From the NCBI GenBank assembly GCA_038240875.1, contig JBBRGG010000083.1:1-13748 (forward strand): a DNA stretch of 13,748 nucleotides, given 5' to 3'. The first letter of the stretch is position 1. Each line of letters begins with the position of its first letter. The notes beneath the pieces are model-generated. The model did no database searches, was not told where the DNA came from, and worked only from the letters and a program-made list of their open reading frames with translations. Source of the stretch: JBBRGG01 sp038240875 (GTDB lineage: Bacteria; Planctomycetota; Phycisphaerae; Phycisphaerales; UBA1924). Below, in pieces: positions 1-6,269 of the stretch. Made by a program: the position numbers and the translations under genes.

Positions 1-1
1 G

Positions 2-646
2 AAGGCCGCCCGCTCGCCCCAGCCCAAGGCCGACGCCCGCGCGTGCCACACCCTCCCCGTCCCGGCCCTCCGCACCGCGGGAGCACCGCGTGCCCGATCC
101 CCAGCGGGCGGCGGCGGCGGGGCGGAATCGGAGTGCTGCGGCCTGGAACACACGCGCGCCGAGCTGGAATGCACGCGCGCCGGGAGCGTACGAGTCTGTT
201 GTCCGCTCGTCCAACTCACCTGTACGATCAGCCAAGCAACTTGTCCGTCCGCCCGGCTCAAGTGGCCGGTCCGACGGGTCGATGGTGAGGTCCTGCGGAC
301 GGCGTGTCAGACCGTCCGCTTGACTCGCGCGATCGGCCAATTGGTGTGGCCGACCGCACACGTCATGCGGATGATCAGCCATGGCATGTGGCCGCTCCCG
401 GCGTGCTTGCCCACGGCCGAAGGCCGCTTCCTCAGGCCCGCTGCCGACTTCGCCGCGAACCACTTCAACTTGTCGATACGTTACAACAACGTGGCTTACA
501 TCGCCGTCGCCGAAGACAACGTCCTCGAGGTGGTCACGCTCCGGCGGCGGGCGTACGCCTTCAGCCTCAAGGCTCTAGGCCCAGACCAGTCACGCACCAA
601 AGCCAACGCCGCCATGCCTCGCAGGTACGAGCCGGTCGAGCCGTGA
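2..646 (+). CDS. Possible 5'-truncated open frame of unknown function
   Basis: This frame (the second forward frame) has no stop from the left edge to TGA at 644-646, so about 214 codons are open and the start lies outside the window. From about 430 to 640 the third codon positions are overwhelmingly G or C, and the translation (for example FNLSIRYNNVAYIAVAED) looks protein-like, which argues for real coding in that part. The first 300 bases are less convincing: they are very GC-rich, cysteine/arginine/proline-rich in translation, and two other forward frames are also open there. I do not recognise a family. The stop overlaps a GTG (643-645) that begins the antiporter-like fragment next door. 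It could be the end of a real gene, a relic, or a chance open frame in high-GC DNA. Confidence 0.3.
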   Translation, partial: KAARSPQPKADARACHTLPVPALRTAGAPRARSPAGGGGGAESECCGLEHTRAELECTRAGSVRVCCPLVQLTCTISQATCPSARLKWPVRRVDGEVLRTACQTVRLTRAIGQLVWPTAHVMRMISHGMWPLPACLPTAEGRFLRPAADFAANHFNLSIRYNNVAYIAVAEDNVLEVVTLRRRAYAFSLKALGPDQSRTKANAAMPRRYEPVEP

Positions 647-900
647 GCCTGCAATCGCCCAAGGCGATTCGCGTGCTCGCCTTGGGTGGACTGCGCGGCG
701 AGATCTTCGTCGCGATGGCGCTCTCGCTCTCGGCGAAGGATTCGCGCAGTCTTCTGCTGACGCTGACGTACACTGTCGTGATCTTCTCGCTTCTGGCGCG
801 GGGCCTGACGGTGAGCCGTCTGATTCGGCGCGTGACCGTCGCCGCCGGGGCCGCCCATGCACATAAAGATATCGCTGGTTCAACACTTCACAAGAGATGA
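643..900 (+). pseudogene. C-terminal fragment of a CPA1-type Na+/H+ antiporter
   Basis: The frame from 643 to TGA at 898-900 encodes LALGGLRGEIFVAMALSLS, then a stretch with LTYTVVIFSLLARGLTV. This matches the last conserved transmembrane block of the NhaP/CPA1 sodium:proton antiporters, normally (W)GGLRGG...ALALSLP... followed by TY.VVvFSilvQGLTv. A full antiporter has about 400 or more residues and around 12 membrane segments; only the last two helices are visible here, and nothing antiporter-like precedes them in any forward frame. The first 10 codons (GTG at 643) and the last 20 or so after LIRRVTV do not look like the family. Most likely this is a decayed remnant left by deletion or recombination. 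A short expressed membrane peptide cannot be excluded but is less likely. Confidence 0.55.
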
Positions 901-966
901 ACCGAGCTTGTTGTTTCTGGTCTGTAACAACTCATTTCCAGCCCTCATGTTCTGACGAGTTCATCC

Positions 967-1287
967 TTACCTATGCCGGTCCTGAATCCGCCCGAAGGTG
1001 TCGTCGAGGTGCCTCTCCATCTTTTTGGACGCGCCATCAACGGCATCTTCAAAGGTTGCCGCCAAGTCGGTAACAGTCATGGGCTGCATGTTCGCGGGGC
1101 GAGCTTCAAGAACGCACTTCTTATCGTCACCATGAGTCTTGGAGCCGTTCTCATCGCTGAGAAAGACCTCAACCCGCGTGAGCCGCTCGCCAAACCGGTC
1201 GAGAGAGGCCGCGACAATTGCTTCAATGCGTTGGTTGAGCTCCAAGCTCCCGTGCGTGTTGCTGTTTGTGTTGACTAAAACAAGCAT
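967..1287 (-). CDS. HPF/RaiA-like ribosome hibernation (S30EA family) protein
   Basis: This 106-residue protein resembles the short ribosome hibernation-promoting factor/RaiA family (sigma-54 modulation protein, S30EA). Those proteins bind the 30S decoding centre in stationary phase or stress and block translation. Visible family features are an N-terminal beta strand (MLVLVNTNSN), a helix around LNQRIEAIVAASLDRFG, the RLTRVEVFLSDENG strand-turn, a second strand with KCVLEARPA, and a C-terminal helix with AFEDAVDGASKKMERHL. Its length fits the single-domain form, without the C-terminal dimerisation domain of long HPF. The ATG start is supported by an AGGAG-type ribosome binding site (complement of 1296-1300), 8 bases upstream. 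It lies on the same strand as the basic protein and the DUF2254 gene. It is probably an extra, stress-linked copy, which is inference. Confidence 0.78.
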   Translation of the reverse strand: MLVLVNTNSNTHGSLELNQRIEAIVAASLDRFGERLTRVEVFLSDENGSKTHGDDKKCVLEARPANMQPMTVTDLAATFEDAVDGASKKMERHLDDTFGRIQDRHR

Positions 1288-1390
1288 GTAGGATTCTCCT
1301 GGGATTGTGATCTAGATAGAGGTGTGCATTGCTGTCGCTGCTGCTGCGACAATGACGTGTACGCGGCGGTGAGGAAGACGAGGGAACGAG

Positions 1391-1936
1391 TCAGTTTTTC
1401 GAGTCGCGTCGAGCCTGTGCCCGCTTCACGGTAGAAGACACATGGCCGAGTAGACGGCTCTTAAGACCAGCCTCTTTGATCCGAGTTTTCTTGACTTGCG
1501 ACTCGGCCTTGAGTCGCTTTGGACCATCCTGGCCGAGGAGAAGCGAAGCCTGTGGCCCCTTGTTCGTATCGTCAAGGTCAAGGGCCACATCAACCTTTGC
1601 TTTGACCGGCTTCTTGGCTTGCTGATCTGGTGCGTTTAATATCGGCTTGGTTGCTGCACTTTTCTTGGGCGAATCGGCGACCACGGCGGCCTTTACTGCG
1701 CGGCCACCTTCATTCTCCCAACGAGCCACCGCGATAGGACTTCCATTCTGTGGCTCCGGCGGAAGTGTCGCGCTATCGGGGGTGCGCGAATCTCGTAATG
1801 CGCGGCCAACCCGACCATCGCTACCTCTCGATTGTTCCGTGCGGCGTGTTGTGCCGACTTTCGGCCCCGCAGTGGAGATCGCCCTGGATCCAGGCAACCC
1901 AGTACCTAGAAGCTTTCGATTCTTCTGTGCTTTCAT
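1391..1936 (-). CDS. Small, very basic, low-complexity hypothetical protein
   Basis: This 181-residue protein matches no family I recognise. It is rich in Lys, Arg, Ala, Ser and Pro, with no hydrophobic segment and no signal peptide. The C-terminal third (about residues 95-181) alternates Lys-rich patches (SPKKSAATKP, QQAKKPVKAK, KKTRIKEAGLKSR) with a short acidic stretch (VALDLDDTNKG), so it is probably mostly disordered and could bind nucleic acid or ribosomes. The ATG start is preceded by GAAAGGAAAC on the minus strand (a good AAGGA-like site about 7 bases upstream), which is the best argument that the gene is real. It sits 103 bases upstream of the HPF-like gene and 194 bases downstream of the DUF2254 gene, all on the same strand, so partial co-expression is plausible. 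Function unknown. Confidence 0.6.
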   Translation of the reverse strand: MKAQKNRKLLGTGLPGSRAISTAGPKVGTTRRTEQSRGSDGRVGRALRDSRTPDSATLPPEPQNGSPIAVARWENEGGRAVKAAVVADSPKKSAATKPILNAPDQQAKKPVKAKVDVALDLDDTNKGPQASLLLGQDGPKRLKAESQVKKTRIKEAGLKSRLLGHVSSTVKRAQARRDSKN

Positions 1937-2130
1937 AAACCGTTTCCTTTCGAGAAGGTGTGGCAGTCGAGGGACTTAATTGCACTCATGATCCTATCGA
2001 GAAGCTGCGAGCCGACCACCACGAATCAACGATTGAGGATTCTTGATACACGGCAGCATTCGATGAAAGCCGATTAACCGTTGCAGCTGCGAATCGTCCC
2101 AACACAAGAGGAAAGAAAGACTTCCGAGGT

Positions 2131-3501
2131 TCAGCCCTTGCATGACCGGTGTACCGGGGCAATGTCTGTCGCAGCATTCTTCGCCGTGAGTGATTCGATC
2201 AGGCGCTTCACGTTCACTTCCACGGGCGCACGGTCAAAGCTTGCCGGGATGGTCCGCCGGATCGCCTCTTCCAATGCCTGCGCCTGGTGTAGGAGTACCC
2301 CGAGGCGAGATGGGTGTTGAGTCTGTCTCTCCAGCGTCTGCAGCGCATCGACCAGCCGCGTGAGCACGGCGACGTTGCCGCTCGCGCTCTGGCGGATCTG
2401 GTCCAGGGCCAGTTCCACCATGCTCGCGAACGTCGCACCGCGTGTGATGACCCGCAGCTCTCCATCTTCAAACCGACAGGGCGATTCGATATCACGGGCG
2501 CAGAGTCTGACGAGGATCGCAGTTATGTAGTCAAGCGACATGACCGCTGTCGTGGTGTCGTTGATCCCCGGCGAGAGCGCTTTGAGCGCCACATCGACGA
2601 TCTGACGAATGCCATAAGCCGCATCCTGATATGTCGTCCGTTGGACATTGATGGCGTACGCGTCGCTCAGATGTTTGATGACGTCCTGAGAGGGCTTGCG
2701 TGAATCGCCCGCCGTGAGAATGGAGACCAGCGGCATCCCCTCAATGACGAAGTCGCCAACGCAGTGCTCCATGCGGACGACAATGTTGTGGTGTCGAGCG
2801 ATGGCAAAGAGAGATTCGGTCTCGACACTCTGGATGTAGCCAGTGCGGGCGGCTGTGATCTCGTGCCATCGTCGTTGTTCGCCAGTAATCGAAGGATCTC
2901 TGTCCGCGTAATACTTATTCTCTTTTCCCACACCCTCGGGGAATAGTCGGTCGATGCGATCCTCGGTCTCTTTAGCGATGCGAGCGAGTATGTGCGATGC
3001 CTGGATGGATGTTGCGATGTGGTGGATGAAGTAGATGAAGAAGCAAATCCCGACAAAGGCAAGCACGACCCCGCCTACCACCGCGAGCGATGGAACGAAC
3101 TCAATGTCAGGCCCCTCGCGGATCGTGCGCAACACTACAAGGCAGTACGCAAAGATGCCGACAAACACACCCAGCACAGTCTGGTTCGTGCGGTCGCTCA
3201 TGAAGTTGCGCAGCACGCGAGAGGTGTATTGACTGGAGGCCAGCGACAGAGCCACCAGCGTGATTGAGAAAACCACTCCGGCAACGGTGATCATCGAGCT
3301 CGCCACAGCTACGAGCATCCCCCTCGAACCCGCCGCTCCCGCTCCAAATAGCCGCGGCCATCTCATCAAAATTTTATAGTTGAACCATGTGTCCGCCTCG
3401 ATGAGCCCGATTGCAAGCGCTATTGCCAATAGCACTATCGTCCCAGGCACAAACCAAAAGGTTGATCGAAGGGACTGCCAGATGCTCAGCACTTTGGCCA
3501 T
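2131..3501 (-). CDS. DUF2254 family predicted membrane protein
   Basis: This 456-residue protein has the DUF2254 layout. The N-terminal half contains four predicted membrane helices (roughly residues 13-34, 59-84, 105-125 and 136-159, for example PGTIVLLAIALAIGLIE and ITVAGVVFSITLVALSLAS). After the second helix comes the family-typical QYTSRVLRNFMSDRTNQ segment. The C-terminal half is soluble, with SPGINDTTTAVMSLDYI followed by a helical tail. The biochemical role of the family is not established. I chose ATG at 3501 (MAKVLSIWQSL), which starts close to the first helix as in relatives. A TTG at 3540 would add 13 residues and has AAGGGAAAC upstream, so it is a fair alternative. It leads a same-strand row with the basic protein and the HPF-like gene. 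Confidence 0.85.
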   Translation of the reverse strand: MAKVLSIWQSLRSTFWFVPGTIVLLAIALAIGLIEADTWFNYKILMRWPRLFGAGAAGSRGMLVAVASSMITVAGVVFSITLVALSLASSQYTSRVLRNFMSDRTNQTVLGVFVGIFAYCLVVLRTIREGPDIEFVPSLAVVGGVVLAFVGICFFIYFIHHIATSIQASHILARIAKETEDRIDRLFPEGVGKENKYYADRDPSITGEQRRWHEITAARTGYIQSVETESLFAIARHHNIVVRMEHCVGDFVIEGMPLVSILTAGDSRKPSQDVIKHLSDAYAINVQRTTYQDAAYGIRQIVDVALKALSPGINDTTTAVMSLDYITAILVRLCARDIESPCRFEDGELRVITRGATFASMVELALDQIRQSASGNVAVLTRLVDALQTLERQTQHPSRLGVLLHQAQALEEAIRRTIPASFDRAPVEVNVKRLIESLTAKNAATDIAPVHRSCKG

Positions 3502-3899
3502 GAGTAAAGACGCCCTTGATGAATTTCGTGCGCGTCGCAAGTTGTTTCCCTTGCAGCAACGCTCGCTCCGGCCCTACGAAGGCCGCTACAAGCTTCAGAT
3601 GTGCTTCACACTTACTTACACGTAGACAAGCCGCTTACCTAAATCCGAAGCAAAATCCAAGTCTCTCGGCAAGTCATCACACGCAGTTAAGTTGTCATAA
3701 TTTAACAATTGGCGTCGAGTTCTTCACCGCCGTCATAGGAAAGCTTCTCGATCTGAGTCCAGCAATCGTCCTGAGCGTGTGTCCGTCGTTGGTCGTGCAA
3801 AATGCTCATTTGCACACACACCCGAGAGAACTTCTCTTGGGAGGTTGCATCATGTTCGGACTCGCGCCGCCGACGCCGTTAGCTTTCCCGGTACCATCA
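3502..3899. other. Spacer upstream of the DUF2254 gene and the methyltransferase relic
   Basis: There is no convincing gene in this roughly 400-base stretch. It must contain the minus-strand promoter of the DUF2254 gene. A short AT-rich patch near 3690-3713 contains GTTAA...TTAAC, an imperfect dyad, which is the only promoter- or operator-like spot I see. The forward frames here are open but do not resemble proteins I know. The left limit of the methyltransferase relic is uncertain and may reach into 3780-3899. Confidence 0.4.
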
Positions 3900-4471
3900 G
3901 CCCTCACGTCGGCATGCTTCTCTGTTTGATTACCCTCAACGCAATCACGCCAAACGGCCTTAACCCCCACGCTTGCCCGCACACTTCGCACCCTTTCACG
4001 ATTGTCGAAGTCGGCTCGCATAATTGCACGAGCACGATTTGGATCGCTACCGCGATGCATGCCGCCTGCAGACCCGACTCCAACGCCACGCAGTCAACTT
4101 CTAATACTTTGACTTCTTCCACTCTCATCATCCCCACGCTCTCCGCCACCAACTTTTAGCATGTGGCGACGTCAACCTCGCCTTCATCGAATTCGGCCAT
4201 TCAATCCCAATGTGTTCCACGATTTCTAGTCATCGAACCCGCACTCGCCCCCAACGCCTTGGTCATCTTCCACGACAATAACCTTACCTTTAGCCCTTCC
4301 TCTGGCCCTATCTCAGGCCCTAACAGTACCAGCGAAGGCTCGCGACTCCTCCTCGACGACTTTTTCACAGGCTATCTAGGTGTCGGCTCATGCCACGAAA
4401 TCACCGTGCTGCCCTTCGCCATTGCCAACTTTGGTATTGCTACAGCCCGCAAACTCTCCTGGGTTTCGTAG
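3900..4471 (+). pseudogene. Frameshifted relic of a class I SAM-dependent methyltransferase
   Basis: Three pieces in two different frames line up in order as one methyltransferase. First, in the second frame, 4001-4060 reads IVEVGSHNCTSTIWIATAM, the glycine-containing SAM-binding motif I (usually VEvGshnGtST). That frame stops at 4157-4159. Second, in the first frame, 4159-4212 reads ACGDVNLAFIEFGHS, equivalent to the DLAFIDG.HSYE segment. Third, back in the second frame, 4223-4290 reads FLVIEPALAPNALVIFHDNN, the L.PGalvifHD motif, and continues to a stop at 4469-4471. At least two frameshifts are needed, and the expected Gly of motif I is Cys. The most economical reading is a dead gene of the Methyltransf_24-like group that acts on small molecules or sugars. 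The exact left end is unclear. Sequencing error is the main alternative. Confidence 0.6.
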
Positions 4472-4540
4472 TAGCGCGAAACCAACACGCGCAGTATCCT
4501 CACGAGACTCTATTTGTCTGGCTCCACTTGTCCTACTTAC

Positions 4541-4640
4541 GCTCGTTCGCTCTTTTTTATCTCGCCTTTCATTTTCCCGCCTTCGATTTTTCGCCCCCAC
4601 TCTCCTGCCCAAATTTCTCACTCCTAAGGATTCCCTTCAC
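4541..4640 (+). other. Pyrimidine-rich leader before the DNA methyltransferase gene
   Basis: In these 100 bases I count only 22 purines on the plus strand, with runs such as ctcttttttatctcgccttt. The tract ends just before the methyltransferase start and contains that gene's likely ribosome binding site (TAAGGA, 4625-4630). A translation start can be drawn further upstream at 4390, but the 84 extra residues this adds are compositionally odd and end inside this tract, so it is treated as untranslated leader. Its role is unknown. Confidence 0.4.
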
Positions 4641-4641
4641 T

Positions 4642-5691
4642 ATGTCCAGTCGCGTCTACGTTCAACCTGCGCCTCGTGCCCTGCTCACCAAGGCCGACCT
4701 CTCCGCACTACCTGCGTCACTCCCCAAGGCGGACCACGCCATCGATTCGCCCGCCGCCCGCGTTTACGTCGGCGACTGCCGCGAAATCCTCGCCAGCCTC
4801 ATGCCTTCGATCAAAGGCAAGGTCGACATGGTCTTCGCCGACCCACCCTTTAACTGGAACCGCGCCTACGACAAGTGGGACGACTCGATGCCTACTGCCG
4901 ACTACCTCACCTTTACCTATGCGTGGCTCGATCTCTGCCTCGAATCACTCCGCCCCGGCGGCGCATTCTGGGTCAACATTCCCGATGACTGGGCCGCAGA
5001 GATCGTCGTGCATATGAAGTTGCGTCGCTGCCACCTCATCAATTGGTGTGTTTGGCATTACCGCTTCGGCCAAAACCTCATCGAACGCTTCATCAATAGT
5101 AAGGTCCACGCCCTCTACTTCCTCAAACCAGAAACCCTTGCATCCAACAGCCACCGCACTTGGAACCCGCTTGAAGTTCTCGAAATGTCCGACCGTGCCG
5201 CAATCTATAACGACGCAAGAACCCAATCTAAGAAAGATGGCATGCCCCCGGGTCTTCGCATTCCTATGGACGTTTGGTACGGGCCATTCTGGGGCCGAAT
5301 CCAAGGTAATAATAAAGAACGTCGTCCCGGCCACGACAATCAACTTCCTGAAACATATTTAGAACGTGTCGTCCGCAGCACCTCAAACCCAGGCGATCTG
5401 GTCATGGACCCGTTTCTCGGCAGCGGCACCACCGGCGTCGTCGCTCATCACCTCAAACGCCGCTTCATAGGCGTCGAATACTCCAGCGCAAACGCCGCTC
5501 GCGCCTTCGAACGCATCACCACAGGCCCAATCCGCCCGTTGGACGGACAACTAGGCGTCTCCACAGCTATTCATGCAAAACGTGGCCCTAAAGCTAAGAG
5601 TAAAGTTCCGGGCAATGTATCAAGTAAAGCGGAAAGCAAACTCTTAAACAAAAACCCGAGCAAACCACGCAAGAAAGCCGCAACGATATAA
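4642..5691 (+). CDS. Beta-class DNA methyltransferase (N6-adenine or N4-cytosine)
   Basis: This 349-residue protein transfers a methyl group from SAM to an exocyclic amino group in DNA. The catalytic motif IV comes first (ADPPFNW, residues 66-72) and the SAM-binding motif I comes last (DPFLGSGTTG, residues 256-265, followed by RRFIGVEY). That order is the beta class of the N6_N4_Mtase family. Between them lie WVNIPDDW and the target-recognition region (about 130-235). Residues 311-349 form a Lys/Ser-rich tail that may add nonspecific DNA contact. The ATG start follows TAAGGA (4625-4630) by 11 bases. No endonuclease gene is adjacent, so it is likely a solitary methyltransferase; its target sequence cannot be read from the protein. 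The 84-residue upstream extension in the same frame is rejected because the homologous part begins near RVYVGDCREIL. Confidence 0.9.
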   Translation: MSSRVYVQPAPRALLTKADLSALPASLPKADHAIDSPAARVYVGDCREILASLMPSIKGKVDMVFADPPFNWNRAYDKWDDSMPTADYLTFTYAWLDLCLESLRPGGAFWVNIPDDWAAEIVVHMKLRRCHLINWCVWHYRFGQNLIERFINSKVHALYFLKPETLASNSHRTWNPLEVLEMSDRAAIYNDARTQSKKDGMPPGLRIPMDVWYGPFWGRIQGNNKERRPGHDNQLPETYLERVVRSTSNPGDLVMDPFLGSGTTGVVAHHLKRRFIGVEYSSANAARAFERITTGPIRPLDGQLGVSTAIHAKRGPKAKSKVPGNVSSKAESKLLNKNPSKPRKKAATI

Positions 5692-5823
5692 ACCAAGTGA
5701 AAGGCATGTGGCAGGCAAGCCTAAGCTAAGCGAATAGCTCAGGAAGATCATGCGGTTAAAGAAAACTATTGAACTATCTGAAGTGAAGAACATGAGTTTG
5801 TAATACACTAAACCTGTTCTCAA

Positions 5824-5844
5824 AACTGCAATAAAATTGCAGTT
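5824..5844. terminator. Perfect 9-bp hairpin, possible weak terminator
   Basis: AACTGCAAT and ATTGCAGTT pair perfectly around a 3-base AAA loop. On the plus strand the following bases (agcc) do not form a T-run. On the minus strand the stem is followed by TTGAG. It could end transcription of the convergent genes or be another kind of structured site, but it lacks a proper U-tract. Confidence 0.35.
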
Positions 5845-6049
5845 AGCCAAGACGCGTACTTGCGTAAAGCATCAAGAATAGAAACGTGAGAATCGATAGA
5901 AATAGCCGATATTTCGAAGATTGCACATGCATCGCAAGCTTTATTTGATCGCTAACAAGACCAAGCTGTCGCATATATCATGCCGTACAAGTGAGTGATC
6001 AGGATCATTTAGGCAGGGTCAATTGCAAATTGCCCAAAGCTTTTCTTCT

Positions 6050-6083
6050 GCCTTTGGTAGTCCGGTCGTCCCGGCCGATTGTC
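6050..6083. repeat. 34-bp direct repeat, copy 1
   Basis: The copy begins gcctttggtagtccggtcgt and ends with cccggccgattgtc. It matches the second copy at 6198-6231 at 33 of 34 positions (T versus C at position 6). It contains a short CGGCCG palindrome. It lies in the spacer between convergent genes and may belong to a family of dispersed intergenic repeats, which cannot be judged from one window. Confidence 0.7.
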
Positions 6084-6197
6084 TCTGCTTTGTGCCTTTG
6101 CTTTGTGCCACCATGATTGCTTCAATCGTGGTGTGCCTTCTCGACTCGCTATTCTCGATTCATCATTCGCAACTCACGATACGCGCGGCTTATCTTT

Positions 6198-6231
6198 GCC
6201 TTCGGTAGTCCGGTCGTCCCGGCCGATTGTC
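6198..6231. repeat. 34-bp direct repeat, copy 2
   Basis: This is the second copy of the repeat, in the same orientation and 148 bases from the first, with one mismatch. The bases just before each copy also agree loosely (both are T-rich and end in TT or CT before the G), while the flanks after the copies differ. Confidence 0.7.
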
Positions 6232-6269
6232 ATTTCGCTATTTCACTTTGCCACTGTGTATCTCAATTA

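Larger units (their letters stand above)
5692..6269. other. Gene-free spacer between convergent genes
   Basis: This 578-base stretch lies between the ends of the DNA methyltransferase (+) and the substrate-binding protein gene (-). It is more AT-rich than its surroundings up to about 6020. It contains a perfect hairpin at 5824-5844 and two copies of a 34-base repeat at 6050-6083 and 6198-6231. It also has a short direct repeat, TGCTTTGTGCC, at 6086-6096 and 6099-6109. Small open frames exist but consist largely of the repeat and show no coding signal. Confidence 0.6.

Noticed and set aside
3516..3929. Plus-strand open frame over the DUF2254 promoter region
   Set aside because: It overlaps the start of the DUF2254 gene on the other strand and shows no recognisable protein pattern.
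4390..4641. N-terminal extension of the DNA methyltransferase
   Set aside because: The extra 84 residues come from the end of the methyltransferase relic and the pyrimidine-rich tract; ATG 4642 has an upstream TAAGGA and fits the family core.
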